The notes beneath the pieces were generated by a model that saw only the letters and a program-made list of their open reading frames with translations, did not search any database and was not told where the DNA came from. A DNA stretch of 64,000 nucleotides from assembly GCF_000737065.1 (NCBI RefSeq), contig NZ_AQRC01000006.1, positions 171,162 through 235,161 on the forward strand. Direction: 5' to 3'. The position numbers and the translations under genes are program-made. The number at the start of each line of letters is the position of its first letter. The stretch's first letter is position 1. The stretch is from Thioclava atlantica. GTDB taxonomy: Bacteria > Pseudomonadota > Alphaproteobacteria > Rhodobacterales > Rhodobacteraceae. Positions 35,624 to 44,131 of this stretch are shown in pieces.

Positions 35624-36421
35624 TCAGGCCGCGAGCGTCTCGGTCGAGGAGAAGAACATCGCCTGGCTGACCGCCGATTGCACCTGGCTCTCGGTATAGG
35701 GTTTGGTGATCAGGAAGGCGGGTTCGGGCCGCTCGCCGGTCAGGAGCCGCTCGGGGAAGGCGGTGATGAAGACCACGGGCAGGTCGTTGCCGAACTGCGC
35801 GAGAATGTCGTTCACCGCGTCGATGCCCGAGGAATTGTCGGCCAGCTGGATGTCGGCGAGAATCAGGTCGGGCTTGTCCTTCGCGGCCAGCTCGACCGCC
35901 TCGGCACGGGTGCGCGCCACGCCGGTGATGGTGTGGCCCATATCCTCGACGATGTTGCGGATATCCATCGCGATGATGGCCTCGTCCTCGATGATCATGA
36001 TCTTGCCCGCGACCGAGGTCTCCATCTCGCGGATCGCGATGTCGATGAGTTCCTTCGCCTCTTCGGGGTCGACCTGCATGATCGCGCCGATCTCCTCGAT
36101 GCGGAACCCTTCGATCGAATGGAGAAGCAGCGCCTCGCGCGTATTGGGCGTCAGGGCCGACATGTGGTCCTGCGCGCGGGCGGAAAGACGGTTGTCGGGT
36201 TCTCCCAGCGGAGATCCCGCGGAGGCCCAGACCAGGTGGAAGGCATGGAACAGAGCGACCTTGGGATCGTTGTTCTCGAAAGGTGTCGTATCTTCGAGGA
36301 TCGCCTCGAGCGTCGCGGCCGCATAGCGGTCACCGCTGTCCTGATTGCCGGTCAGGGCGCGCGCGTAGCGGCGCAGGTATGGTAGGTTGGCCCCAATGGT
36401 GCCGGCGATGTCTTCGGACAT
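35624..36421 (-). CDS. phyR: General stress response anti-anti-sigma response regulator PhyR
   Basis: A 265-residue protein with an N-terminal sigma-factor-like domain (ANLPYLRRYARALTGNQDSGDRY ... LTPNTREALLLHSIEGFRIEEIGAIMQVDPEEA) and a C-terminal receiver (MIIEDEAIIAMDIRNIVED, phospho-Asp190 in LILADIQLADNSSG, Lys in ITKPYT). When phosphorylated it binds NepR and frees sigma EcfG. The ATG at 36421 (MSEDIAGTIG) is preceded by GGGG and by an EcfG promoter; the upstream open frame is untranslated leader. It is divergent from nepR-ecfG. Confidence 0.97.
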   Translation of the reverse strand: MSEDIAGTIGANLPYLRRYARALTGNQDSGDRYAAATLEAILEDTTPFENNDPKVALFHAFHLVWASAGSPLGEPDNRLSARAQDHMSALTPNTREALLLHSIEGFRIEEIGAIMQVDPEEAKELIDIAIREMETSVAGKIMIIEDEAIIAMDIRNIVEDMGHTITGVARTRAEAVELAAKDKPDLILADIQLADNSSGIDAVNDILAQFGNDLPVVFITAFPERLLTGERPEPAFLITKPYTESQVQSAVSQAMFFSSTETLAA

Positions 36422-36447
36422 GAAAACCCCCTTTTGACGTTTTTTCG

Positions 36448-36480
36448 GGAACCAAACGATCTGGTCCCGCGTTTGGTTCC
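36448..36480. promoter_or_regulatory. Symmetric divergent EcfG promoter for phyR and nepR-ecfG
   Basis: Plus strand: GGAAC (36448-36452), 17 bases, CGTT (36470-36473). Minus strand: GGAAC (36480-36476), 17 bases, CGTT (36458-36455). Both are exact matches to the EcfG consensus GGAAC-N16/17-CGTT. The two promoters are interleaved in one inverted repeat, GGAACCAAACG and CGTTTGGTTCC, around an 11-base centre. Expected starts lie about 30 bases before each gene. Confidence 0.85.
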
Positions 36481-36509
36481 GTGCAAAATACATGGGATCG
36501 GAAACCGGA

Positions 36510-36668
36510 ATGTATAGTGACATGGCTGACGAAAAGTCCAAGGCCAGCATCCGAGAGCAGATCAACGAAAACCTCAAGCGGGTTTACGAACAGGCGCTTC
36601 AGGAAGAGGTCCCCGATCGGTTCAAGGAGCTTCTGGCTCAACTCAAAGAGAAGGAGGGCGGCAAATGA
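36510..36668 (+). CDS. nepR: Anti-sigma factor NepR
   Basis: A 52-residue protein (MYSDMADEKSKASIREQ then INENLKRVYEQALQEEVPDR, ending FKELLAQLKEKEGGK). The two amphipathic helices with NLKRVYEQALQEEVPDRF are the NepR signature. It sequesters EcfG until phosphorylated PhyR takes it away. An inner ATG at 36522 is an alternative start (48 residues). Neither ATG has a strong ribosome-binding site; a purine stretch GGAAACCGGA lies before the first. The stop overlaps ecfG in ATGA, coupling anti-sigma and sigma synthesis. Confidence 0.93.
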   Translation: MYSDMADEKSKASIREQINENLKRVYEQALQEEVPDRFKELLAQLKEKEGGK

Positions 36669-37246
36669 CGACGCCCTCCGTCTCCAAACCCGTGCGCGAC
36701 CCGCGCGAGGAGCTGCCCGAGCATCTGGGCGCTTTGCGGGCCTTCGCACTGTCGCTGACCCGGAATTCGGCTTCGGCCGATGATCTGGTGCAGGACACGA
36801 TCGTCAAAGCCTGGTCGAATATCGAGAAGTTCGAGCGCGGGACCAACCTGCGCGCCTGGCTGTTCACGATCCTGCGCAACACATTCTATTCCGATCGCCG
36901 AAAACGGAAACGTGAAGTGGCCGATCCCGACGGGATCCACGCCGCGACGCTTTACGAGAAGCCGGCCCATGACGGGCGCCTCGCGATGTCCGACTTCGTG
37001 CGGGCCTTCGATCGCCTCAGCCCCGAACACCGCGAAGTGCTCACGCTGGTCGGCGCCTCGGGCTTCTCCTACGAGGAAGCCGCCGAGACGATGGGCGTCG
37101 CCGTCGGTACGGTGAAGAGCCGGGCGAACCGCGCACGGGCGCGTCTGGCGGAGATGCTCGGTTTGGAAGAGGGTGAGGACATCCTCGCCGGGGCGGACCG
37201 GAACTCGCTCGCTGTCATGGGCAAGTCCGGAGTCGCCGCCGCATGA
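36665..37246 (+). CDS. ecfG: General stress response ECF sigma factor EcfG
   Basis: A 193-residue sigma factor of the EcfG group. Region 2: LGALRAFALSLTRNSASADDLVQDTIVKAW (the DDLVQ motif) and NLRAWLFTILRNTFYSDRRKRKRE. Region 4: FDRLSPEHREVLTLVGASGFSYEEAAETMGVAVGTVKSRANRAR. It recognises GGAAC-N16/17-CGTT promoters, several of which are present nearby. It overlaps nepR (ATGA) and the following kinase gene (ATGA). Confidence 0.96.
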   Translation: MTTPSVSKPVRDPREELPEHLGALRAFALSLTRNSASADDLVQDTIVKAWSNIEKFERGTNLRAWLFTILRNTFYSDRRKRKREVADPDGIHAATLYEKPAHDGRLAMSDFVRAFDRLSPEHREVLTLVGASGFSYEEAAETMGVAVGTVKSRANRARARLAEMLGLEEGEDILAGADRNSLAVMGKSGVAAA

Positions 37247-39090
37247 ATTCAGAGCCCGCGAAGGCGGCGGAAACCGAGACGGACGATCCGATGCCTCCGC
37301 CGCGTTCGCGGCGGGGCATTCTCGTCACGTTCCTTGATGGTCTTGGAGCGCGGCTCGCGGTGATGCTTGCGGTCGCGCTCTTTCCTTTGCTTCTGATCGC
37401 GATCCTGCAATCGGCGTCGGTGGTGCGCGAGGCGCAGGCCCGGTCCGAAGCCGCGCTGATGGGCGAGACGATGCGCGCGGTGGCGGGCGAGACCCGGGTG
37501 ATCCAGCATGCGCAGGACGCCGCGCGGGTGCTCGCCAACACGGTGCAGCCGCTCGTCGTCAATTCCGATGCCTGCGCGGCCTGGATGAAGCAGATCGCCG
37601 GCGCGTTTCCCTATTTCTCGCTCGTCGCCTTCATTCCCGACAGCGGCAAGATGACCTGCTCGAACACGGGCAAGGCCTATGATTTCAGCGGCGAGGACAT
37701 CTTCAAGCGGATCTCCGACTCGAAGACGATGACGTTCTTCGTCAATCGCGACGCGCCGGTCTCGGGGACATCGGTGCTCGGGATCGCGGAGCCGGTCTAC
37801 AACAATCGCGGCATCCATATCGGCGTGATCTCGATCTCGATCCCGCATACCCAGTTGTCGCTGGCCGAAGACGGTCCGAAAGTGGCCGCCGACCGTCCGC
37901 TCGTGATCATGACCTTCGACAACGAGGGAACGATCCTCACCTCCTCCGACGGGCTGGGCAACACGCAGGCGCATCTGCCCGCGGACCGGTCCCTCAAGCT
38001 GCTTGCAGGCGCGGGGGCGGTGACCTTCTCGGGGATGTCGAACAGCGGCAATGACCGGGTCTATTCGGTGGTCGAACTGGTGCCCGACGAGCTTTACGCG
38101 CTCGGGAGCTGGCCCGCGCAGGAAGCCTCTGCGCTCAGCCCCTTCGCGGATGTCTCGCCGATCCTCTTCCCCGCGCTGATGTGGGCGGCGAGCCTGCTGG
38201 TCGCCTATTTCGCGATGCGCAAACTGGTGATCGGGCATGTGCGCAAGCTGTCGCGGGCCATCACGAGTTTCGCCACCGGCAGCCGGATCGTCGGCACGTT
38301 CGAATTCGCCGCCGCGCCGCGCGAGATCCGCGATCTCGCCGAGGCCTATGACCGGATGACCGAGACGATCCTGCATGACGAGGCGGAACTGGAGGATATG
38401 GTTCATCACAAGGAGGTGCTGCTGCGCGAGGTGCATCACCGGGTGAAGAACAACCTCCAGCTCATCGCGTCGATCATCAACATGCAGATGCGGCAGGCGC
38501 GCACGCCCGAGGCCAAGGGCTTGATGAAGAGCCTCCAGGAGCGGGTGATCAGTCTCGCGACCATCCACCGCGGCCTGTACCAGACCTCGGGCCTGACCGA
38601 TATTCGCGCCCGCGAACTGTTGCCCGACATCGTGCGCCAGATCACGCGGCTCGCGACCGGGCCCGGGCGCCATATCGCGGTGGATTGCCATGTCGACGAC
38701 ATCCATCTGACCCCGGATCAGGCGGTGCCGCTGTCGCTCCTGCTGACCGAGGCGATGACCAATGCGATGAAATACGCCTCCGCGCGGGACGGCGCGCCGA
38801 AACTCGAGATCAGCCTGCGGGCGCTCGAGGGGATGCAGGCGCGGCTCCATGTGACCAACACCGTCGACCCGGACGCGCCGCGCTCGGATGCGGCGGTGGA
38901 CGGGACGGGACTCGGCTCTCAGCTGGTGAATGCCTTCGTGCAACAGCTCAGCGGACAACTCACGATTGACGCTCAGGAAACCGAATACAGCCTGCAGGCG
39001 GACTTTGTCCTACGACCGCTCGTCGAGAGCGAATTGCGCCACGAGGAGAGGTTGAAATCGCAACAAAGAGAAACAGTTTCCAGAGGATAA
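37243..39090 (+). CDS. Membrane sensor histidine kinase of the HisKA_2/HWE class, probable PhyR kinase
   Basis: A 615-residue kinase. An N-terminal membrane segment (RLAVMLAVALFPLLLIAILQ, about residues 37-56) and a second at about 306-325 (LFPALMWAASLLVAYFAMRK) frame a periplasmic sensor domain of about 250 residues, followed by a HAMP-like linker. The dimerisation helix LLREVHHRVKNNLQLIASII carries the phospho-His (about 399); the ATPase follows (LLLTEAMTNAMKYA ... DGTGLGSQLVNAF). Such kinases adjacent to ecfG phosphorylate PhyR in other alphaproteobacteria; that role here is inferred from position. It is coupled to ecfG by ATGA. Confidence 0.9.
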   Translation: MNSEPAKAAETETDDPMPPPRSRRGILVTFLDGLGARLAVMLAVALFPLLLIAILQSASVVREAQARSEAALMGETMRAVAGETRVIQHAQDAARVLANTVQPLVVNSDACAAWMKQIAGAFPYFSLVAFIPDSGKMTCSNTGKAYDFSGEDIFKRISDSKTMTFFVNRDAPVSGTSVLGIAEPVYNNRGIHIGVISISIPHTQLSLAEDGPKVAADRPLVIMTFDNEGTILTSSDGLGNTQAHLPADRSLKLLAGAGAVTFSGMSNSGNDRVYSVVELVPDELYALGSWPAQEASALSPFADVSPILFPALMWAASLLVAYFAMRKLVIGHVRKLSRAITSFATGSRIVGTFEFAAAPREIRDLAEAYDRMTETILHDEAELEDMVHHKEVLLREVHHRVKNNLQLIASIINMQMRQARTPEAKGLMKSLQERVISLATIHRGLYQTSGLTDIRARELLPDIVRQITRLATGPGRHIAVDCHVDDIHLTPDQAVPLSLLLTEAMTNAMKYASARDGAPKLEISLRALEGMQARLHVTNTVDPDAPRSDAAVDGTGLGSQLVNAFVQQLSGQLTIDAQETEYSLQADFVLRPLVESELRHEERLKSQQRETVSRG

Positions 39091-39155
39091 CGCTTTGCAC
39101 TTCGTCGCCGTGACGGGGCGCGGGAGGAACAGAAACACTTGACGATGCAGGCCGT

Positions 39156-40724
39156 ATGGAACGGTTGAAAAGAGCAGGAATTCGCGCGGAGAGCAGGGTC
39201 AGATCGCTACTGACAGCCGCAGAGGCCTACCCTGCGCTCGAGAATGCATTTCTCGACGCGCGACAGAGTATCCATGCCTCGTTCCGGATCTTCGATCCGC
39301 AAACGAAGCTGCGTTCGCCGCGTGGGCGGGAGATCGGTCGGACCTGGTTCGACCTGCTCCTGCATGTGCTCAAGCGCGGCGTCGAGGTCCGGATCGACCT
39401 GTGCGATTTCGACCCCTGCGCGCGGCCCGAGATGCATCGTCAGACGTGGTCCTCGATCCGGATGCTCTGCGCGGCGCGCGAACTGGCTGGGCCGAAGGCG
39501 CGGCTCCGGTCGCGGGCCCTGATGCATCCGGCGCAATCGGGTCTGGTTCCGCGGATCGGTTTCTGGCCGCTCGTCTGGCGCAAGCTCGGGTCTCACGCGC
39601 AATGGCTCAACGACATGACGGAAGCGCAGCGCCGTGCGGCGTTGCGCGACATGCCCGGGCTCGCCGAGTATCTCGAGCTGCGCGGGGATGGAGCGGTGGG
39701 GCGCAAGTTCGGGCGGCTGCCGCGGCTCTTCCCCGCGACCCATCACCAGAAGCTCGCGGTCTTCGACGGCAAGCAGCTCTATATCGGCGGACTCGATCTG
39801 GACGAGCGGCGCTACGACACCCCGCGTCACGAGCGCGACAGCAGCGAGACCTGGCACGATCTGCAACTGATGATCACCGGGCCGATCGTGCGCGAGGCCA
39901 AGGCCCATCTGGAGAATTTCCACGAATGCTGCGCGGGGACGGCCGAGGCCGAACCGCCGCGCAGGCTGTTGCGTACGCTGTCGCGCGCCCGTCCGGTCGC
40001 CGGTTTTCATATCGGGCCGAGGGCCTACCGCTCCGAAATCGAGAGCGCCCATGAGATGCTGATCGCGCGCGCGCGGCAGATGATCTATCTCGAGACGCAG
40101 TATTTCCGGTCGCGCTCGCTGGCGCGCCATCTCGCACGGGCGGCGCAGGCGAATCCGCGTCTGGGGCTGATCCTGATGCTGCCCTCGTCGCCCGAGGAAC
40201 TGGCCTTCGCCGACAAGATCACGCCGGAAGTGCGCTATGGCGAATTTCTTCAGGCCCGCGCGATCGAGACGCTGATGGAAGGGTTCGGCAGCCGGCTCTT
40301 CGTGGGATGCCCGGCCCAGCCGCGGTCTTTGCGCCCCGCCGAGGATGGCGATGGCCGGACCCGTGGCGCGCCGCTGGTCTATGTCCATGCGAAGGTTTCG
40401 ATCTTCGATGACGAGGCGGCGCTGGTGAGCTCGGCCAATCTCAACGGACGGTCGCTGCGCTGGGACAGCGAGGCGGGGGTCTATCTGCGCCGGACCGACG
40501 GGATCGAGGCGTTGCGCCACCGGGTGATGCGGCACTGGCTGCCCGACGAGGCGGAGGAAGCGTTCTTCGATCCGACGCGCGCGGTCTCGGCCTGGGCGGA
40601 ACTGGCGCGCGCTAATGCGAGCCAGCCCCCCGAGGAGCGGCGCGGCTTCATCATGCCCTATCCGCTCGAGGCGTCGAAAAAGGTGGGGCGGCGTCTGCCG
40701 TTCATCCCGGAAGAGATGGTCTGA
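39156..40724 (+). CDS. Phospholipase D-like protein (cardiolipin synthase/PLD superfamily)
   Basis: A 522-residue protein with two HKD motifs: HHQKLAVFDGKQLYIGGLDL (His197, Lys199, Asp204) and VYVHAKVSIFDDEAALVSSANL near residue 412. Spacing and the GGLDLDERRYDTP and NLNGRSLRWDSE follow-ups are those of membrane-lipid PLDs and cardiolipin synthases. There is no clear membrane segment at the N-terminus. It lies directly after the stress kinase and may belong to the stress response, although I found no EcfG promoter in the 65 bases before it. The 65-base gap shows nothing else. Confidence 0.85.
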   Translation: MERLKRAGIRAESRVRSLLTAAEAYPALENAFLDARQSIHASFRIFDPQTKLRSPRGREIGRTWFDLLLHVLKRGVEVRIDLCDFDPCARPEMHRQTWSSIRMLCAARELAGPKARLRSRALMHPAQSGLVPRIGFWPLVWRKLGSHAQWLNDMTEAQRRAALRDMPGLAEYLELRGDGAVGRKFGRLPRLFPATHHQKLAVFDGKQLYIGGLDLDERRYDTPRHERDSSETWHDLQLMITGPIVREAKAHLENFHECCAGTAEAEPPRRLLRTLSRARPVAGFHIGPRAYRSEIESAHEMLIARARQMIYLETQYFRSRSLARHLARAAQANPRLGLILMLPSSPEELAFADKITPEVRYGEFLQARAIETLMEGFGSRLFVGCPAQPRSLRPAEDGDGRTRGAPLVYVHAKVSIFDDEAALVSSANLNGRSLRWDSEAGVYLRRTDGIEALRHRVMRHWLPDEAEEAFFDPTRAVSAWAELARANASQPPEERRGFIMPYPLEASKKVGRRLPFIPEEMV

Positions 40725-40727
40725 ACC

Positions 40728-41771
40728 TCAATCCGTGTCCGTGCGCGGCTTGCGCTCGGGCAGGCTGTCGGTCAGGACCAGCGCCCAGAGCAGCAGCGGG
40801 ATCGCGACCACGCCACCGAGCGGCCCCCAGAGCCAGATCCCGAAAGTCAGCGACAGGAAGACCAGAAGCGGGTTGAGACGCATCTGCCGACCGATCGCGG
40901 CGGGGGTGACGAACTGCCCCTCGGTGCTGTTGAGCGCGACATAGATCAGCGGCGGCAGGATCACCCGGACCCCGTCGAAGGCGGCCACACCGGCGAAGGT
41001 GAGGGCAACCACGAGCACCGCCGGTCCGAGATAGAGAATGTAGTTGATCAGGAAGGCAACCACGCCCCAGAGCGGCGCATTGGGCAGCCCGATCACCTGC
41101 ATGGCGACCCCCACGAGGAAGCCGAGCCCTGCATTGACCACGGTGATCGTCAGGAAATAATGCGACACCCGCGTCTCGGCATGGCGCAGCCGGTTCGCCG
41201 TCGCGCCGCGTTGCGAGGGTTCGGCGAGATGCTTGGCGATCCAGCTGTAGATCTCGGGCCGCGAGAGCTGGAAGAAGAACAGCGTGCCGATGAAGATCAG
41301 CGCCTGCGCGATCAGGGCAGGCGCGAGCATCACGATATCGGTCGCATCGGGCATCGCGTTCTTGTCGGAGGTTTTTTCCTTCGCGACATCGGCAGCGGGG
41401 GTGATCGCCTTGCTAACCTGATCGGAAGCGTCCTGGATGCCCTGGATCATGTGGCGCATCTCGACCACGGTCGAGCGCATGTCCTGGATGGCCTTGGGCG
41501 CCTGCCGGGCGAGTTCGCTCACGACAGGCTGGACCACGAGGACCACCAATGCGGCCACCATCAGAGAAATGAGAAGTGAGGTAAGCGCCCCCCAGACAGG
41601 CGCGTACCCGCGTTTCTCCCAAGCATCGGATATTGGCGAAAGCACGATGCCGACCACCAGCGCAAGCGTGACGGGGGCGAAGAGGCTTTCCACCTGCTCG
41701 AGCGCGGCGACGACGACGACGGTTGCGATCACGATCACCGCGGCGCGCGAGAGGGTCTCCAGGCGTTGCAT
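40728..41771 (-). CDS. AI-2E family transporter (UPF0118 membrane protein)
   Basis: A 347-residue protein with about eight membrane segments and a hydrophilic domain near residues 75-140 (ARQAPKAIQDMRSTVVEMRH). The family pattern is visible in VALLEQ-like N-terminus, APLWGVVAFLINYILYLGPAV and FLSLTFGIWLWGPLGGVVAIPLLLWAL near the end. Family members are exporters of autoinducer-2, indole-like compounds or Na+/H+ exchangers; substrate here unknown. An exact EcfG promoter upstream indicates general stress control. Confidence 0.88.
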   Translation of the reverse strand: MQRLETLSRAAVIVIATVVVVAALEQVESLFAPVTLALVVGIVLSPISDAWEKRGYAPVWGALTSLLISLMVAALVVLVVQPVVSELARQAPKAIQDMRSTVVEMRHMIQGIQDASDQVSKAITPAADVAKEKTSDKNAMPDATDIVMLAPALIAQALIFIGTLFFFQLSRPEIYSWIAKHLAEPSQRGATANRLRHAETRVSHYFLTITVVNAGLGFLVGVAMQVIGLPNAPLWGVVAFLINYILYLGPAVLVVALTFAGVAAFDGVRVILPPLIYVALNSTEGQFVTPAAIGRQMRLNPLLVFLSLTFGIWLWGPLGGVVAIPLLLWALVLTDSLPERKPRTDTD

Positions 41772-41807
41772 TGTGAGAAATCAGTCTCCCGATGGTATCC
41801 GCCCAAC

Positions 41808-41832
41808 AACGTCAGCCAGGATGCTTTGTTCC
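41808..41832 (-). promoter_or_regulatory. EcfG promoter of the AI-2E family transporter gene
   Basis: Minus strand GGAAC (41832-41828), 16 bases, CGTT (41811-41808), 37 bases before the gene's ATG. Exact match to the EcfG consensus. Confidence 0.75.
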
Positions 41833-41921
41833 GGCGCGCGGCGCAGTTTATGCGTGGTGGTGTCGCTTTTTCGCGGCGACCGGATCGGGTCGCGCCACAG
41901 GATGCTTTTCGGCTAGATGCA

Positions 41922-41950
41922 CAAAGGCCGGGCGCGTTGCCCGGCCTTTG
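41922..41950 (-). terminator. Terminator of the DUF3618/holin-like operon
   Basis: A 12-bp perfect stem CAAAGGCCGGGC/GCCCGGCCTTTG (41922-41933 with 41939-41950) lies 22 bases downstream of the minus-strand stop at 41973. The rest of the gap 41772-41972 holds the EcfG promoter and nothing else I can name. Confidence 0.7.
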
Positions 41951-41972
41951 CAGCTTTCCTTCAGGGACCGCG

Positions 41973-43010
41973 TCAGTGCGGGAAGGCACCGTTCGGGTCG
42001 CGCTGCGGCTTGGTCGGGGTGTCCCGCTCGCGCAGGCGCGTTCCGACATCCTTGAGCGCGCGATTGGCCTCGTCGGCAAGCTGCCGGGCGAGCCGTTCAG
42101 CCAGATCCTGTCCCGCCGACATCGCCTGATCGGAGATGTCGCGCGCGGTGTTGCGCGCCTCGTCACGCGCGGTCTGGGCGACCGAACGGGCAGTGCGCTT
42201 CACCTCGTCGGAGACCTCGCCCGCCATTTTCCGGGCGCGGCCCTTCTCTTCGGCATAGAGGCTGCGCGCCTCGTCGAGCAGGCGGTTCGCCCGCGGGCCC
42301 AACCGGCTGCGATTGAGCTCGGGTTTGGGCAGCGCGTTGACCAGCGCGGCGCCGATAGCGATGCCGAGCGCGGTGGCGATCAGCGGGTGATCCTTGATCA
42401 TCTGGCTGCCGCTGGCGCTCGCCTTGGCGGCCTGATCCTGGATCCTCATGCGCGCCGAATAGGCGGCTTCGCGGGCGCGGACGATCCGCTCGCGGGCTTC
42501 CTCGTTCAGCTCGCCCAGCCCCGAGGCCAGCGAGGTGCGCATGTCCGAGACGAAGCGCGACATCACGTCGGCGCGCTCCTTCACGAAATCGCGCGAGCTG
42601 TCGGTCTGCTCGGCGGCGTCGATCTCGAGGCGATTGAGTTCGTCGGTCGCGGTCTCGCGCAGCTCGTCGATCTCGTCGATCCACTCGTCGGACACCGCGT
42701 CCTCGGTCATCAGCAGCGGATCGCTCGCACCGGCTTCGGGTTGGGCCTCCGGCTCGGAGGAGCGACGGCTCCCGAGCACCAGCCAGGCAAGCCCCGCCCC
42801 GGCGAGGGCAAAGGCGACCGGGTTCGCGCGCACGGCTTCCTCGGCGCGCTTGGCGGCGGGGCGTGCATATTCCTTGAGCAGCTGCGACACCTGGTCGGAC
42901 AGGTAGTCGGGTGCGATCCGACCGGTGAGATCGGCGAGCGTGGAGGCGAGATCGGCTCGATCCGCACGCAGACGGTTTTCGATTTCCTTGATCGTCGTCT
43001 TCTCGGTCAT
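41973..43010 (-). CDS. DUF3618-containing membrane-associated stress protein
   Basis: A 345-residue protein. The N-terminus (TIKEIENRLRADRADLASTLADLTGRI) is the DUF3618 block. Two short hydrophobic stretches follow (VAFALAGAGLAWLVLG near residue 70 and LIATALGIAIGAALVNALP near 225), separated by long Ala/Glu/Arg-rich helices with many Asp/Glu pairs, recalling DUF883/ElaB-type membrane-anchored proteins. Function unknown; the family often accompanies holin-X-type genes. The start at 43010 overlaps the upstream gene (ATGA), and both sit behind an EcfG promoter. Confidence 0.75.
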   Translation of the reverse strand: MTEKTTIKEIENRLRADRADLASTLADLTGRIAPDYLSDQVSQLLKEYARPAAKRAEEAVRANPVAFALAGAGLAWLVLGSRRSSEPEAQPEAGASDPLLMTEDAVSDEWIDEIDELRETATDELNRLEIDAAEQTDSSRDFVKERADVMSRFVSDMRTSLASGLGELNEEARERIVRAREAAYSARMRIQDQAAKASASGSQMIKDHPLIATALGIAIGAALVNALPKPELNRSRLGPRANRLLDEARSLYAEEKGRARKMAGEVSDEVKRTARSVAQTARDEARNTARDISDQAMSAGQDLAERLARQLADEANRALKDVGTRLRERDTPTKPQRDPNGAFPH

Positions 43011-43426
43011 TTCAAGCTCTCCTTGAGGGTCCGCGCATCGGCGGACAGGTTTTCCTTGATCCTGCTCGGGGGGCGGGACACCCGGCGCACCAGCGAAATC
43101 GCCACCAGTGCAAGGATGATGCCGAGGATCGCCAGCACGCCGCCGACGATCAGCGTCGCGGGGCCCTGTGCGATCCCGGCCCATTCGAGCCCGAGAACCG
43201 CCGATTGCGTCAGCGGCCCGATCGCGCCGAGGCCGAGGATGAGCGCCAGACCGGCGAGGATCACCGCGTTGCGCAGGAGCGCCGCGCGATGCAACGCCTC
43301 GGCGCGCAGAAGATCGGCCTCGGCACGGGCGATTTCGCGAGCGTGATCCACCACCTTGCTCAGCAGGTCGGTGACCGTCCCGTGGTGGTCACGGGCATGG
43401 TCGTGGGTGGAATCGTCCTCGCTCAT
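43007..43426 (-). CDS. Phage-holin/Actinobacterial holin-X-like (PF07332) membrane protein
   Basis: A 139-residue protein: His/Asp-rich N-terminus ([16 protein letters not shown]), an amphipathic helix ([28 protein letters not shown]) and two membrane segments ([20 protein letters not shown] and [21 protein letters not shown]). This is the PF07332 pattern; despite the name it is a chromosomal stress-associated gene, with no phage genes nearby. GGGAG precedes tandem ATGs at 43429 and 43426; the second has better spacing. The gene is under an EcfG promoter and coupled to the DUF3618 gene. Confidence 0.75.
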   Translation of the reverse strand: MSEDDSTHDHARDHHGTVTDLLSKVVDHAREIARAEADLLRAEALHRAALLRNAVILAGLALILGLGAIGPLTQSAVLGLEWAGIAQGPATLIVGGVLAILGIILALVAISLVRRVSRPPSRIKENLSADARTLKESLK

Positions 43427-43475
43427 CATCTTCTCCCGAAGCAAGATGCGGCAGGTGCCGCACGTCTGTCCCCTC

Positions 43476-43500
43476 AACGCGGCCGGGAGGCGGCGGTTCC
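43476..43500 (-). promoter_or_regulatory. EcfG promoter of the holin-like/DUF3618 operon
   Basis: Minus strand GGAAC (43500-43496), 16 bases, CGTT (43479-43476), 47-50 bases before the start codon. Exact consensus match. Confidence 0.75.
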
Positions 43501-43534
43501 TCCCCGCGCCCCGGCCGTTCGCTCTCCCTGATCG

Positions 43535-43735
43535 CTACCGTTTCACCGCGCGCGGCCCCGCGATCAGCCAGATCAGGAAGCCGAGCAGCGGCAGCAGGAA
43601 GACCAGAAGCACCCAGAGCACTTTCGACCCGGTCTCCCGGTCGGAATTCACGATCGAGACCAGCGCCCAGATATCGAGCGCCAGCAGGATGAGGCCCCAG
43701 AAGCCGTTCAGCCCAAACATCCCAGAATGCATCAT
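43535..43735 (-). CDS. Small two-helix membrane protein with PLDc_N (phospholipase D nuclease N-terminal-like) domain
   Basis: A 66-residue protein made of two membrane helices ([20 protein letters not shown] and [22 protein letters not shown]) separated by NSDRETGSK and ending in the basic tail PRAVKR. The 'P..G...W...GPR' end is the PLDc_N pattern, found in small membrane proteins and at the N-terminus of cardiolipin synthases. GGAGAGGG lies before the ATG. It is divergent from DUF1328 and probably also stress-regulated (weak EcfG-like site at 43774-43798). Confidence 0.8.
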   Translation of the reverse strand: MMHSGMFGLNGFWGLILLALDIWALVSIVNSDRETGSKVLWVLLVFLLPLLGFLIWLIAGPRAVKR

Positions 43736-43773
43736 GTTACCCTCTCCGAATCCGTTCGAATATGCTCGCGGTC

Positions 43774-43798
43774 AACGTTACGCCCGCAAGGGGCGTCC
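43774..43798 (-). promoter_or_regulatory. Weak EcfG-like promoter before the PLDc_N gene
   Basis: Minus strand GGACG (43798-43794), 16 bases, CGTT (43777-43774), 39 bases before the ATG. The -35 has two mismatches to GGAAC. Confidence 0.3.
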
Positions 43799-43840
43799 GG
43801 CCAATGGCCCAATTGGAAGCGCGTATTTCCGCCGGGTCAA

Positions 43841-43866
43841 GGAACCACGCGACGCGCTGCGACGTT
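43841..43866 (+). promoter_or_regulatory. EcfG promoter of the DUF1328 gene
   Basis: GGAAC (43841-43845), 17 bases, CGTT (43863-43866), 62 bases before the ATG. Exact consensus match. Confidence 0.75.
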
Positions 43867-43928
43867 TCATGGTCAGAAGGCGCAGGAAGCTGCGCAGTTG
43901 TCGTAAACCAGATTCGAAGGAGATAGCC

Positions 43929-44102
43929 ATGCTCGGTTGGGCTCTTACGTTCCTCATCATCGCGCTCATCGCTGCGGCGCTCGGCTTCGGCGGTATCGCG
44001 GGCGCTTCGGCCGGGATCGCGCAGATCCTGTTCGTGGTCTTCCTGATCCTGTTCGTGATCGCCATGGTGGCGCGCGCCGTTCGCGGCAAGCCGCCGGTCT
44101 GA
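43929..44102 (+). CDS. DUF1328 (YtjA-like) small membrane protein
   Basis: A 57-residue protein with two membrane helices: [20 protein letters not shown] and [20 protein letters not shown], followed by a short basic tail RAVRGKPPV. The [14 protein letters not shown] turn is the DUF1328 signature. Members are widespread, often stress-induced, of unknown function. AAGGAG lies about 8 bases before the ATG. A consensus EcfG promoter is upstream and a strong terminator downstream, so it is a single-gene stress unit. Confidence 0.9.
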   Translation: MLGWALTFLIIALIAAALGFGGIAGASAGIAQILFVVFLILFVIAMVARAVRGKPPV

Positions 44103-44131
44103 TCGCCGGACACCGACGAGATAATCTTCAG

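Noticed and set aside
43007..43426. Prophage holin
   Set aside because: The holin-X family name is misleading; there is no endolysin, capsid or integrase nearby and the gene has an EcfG stress promoter.
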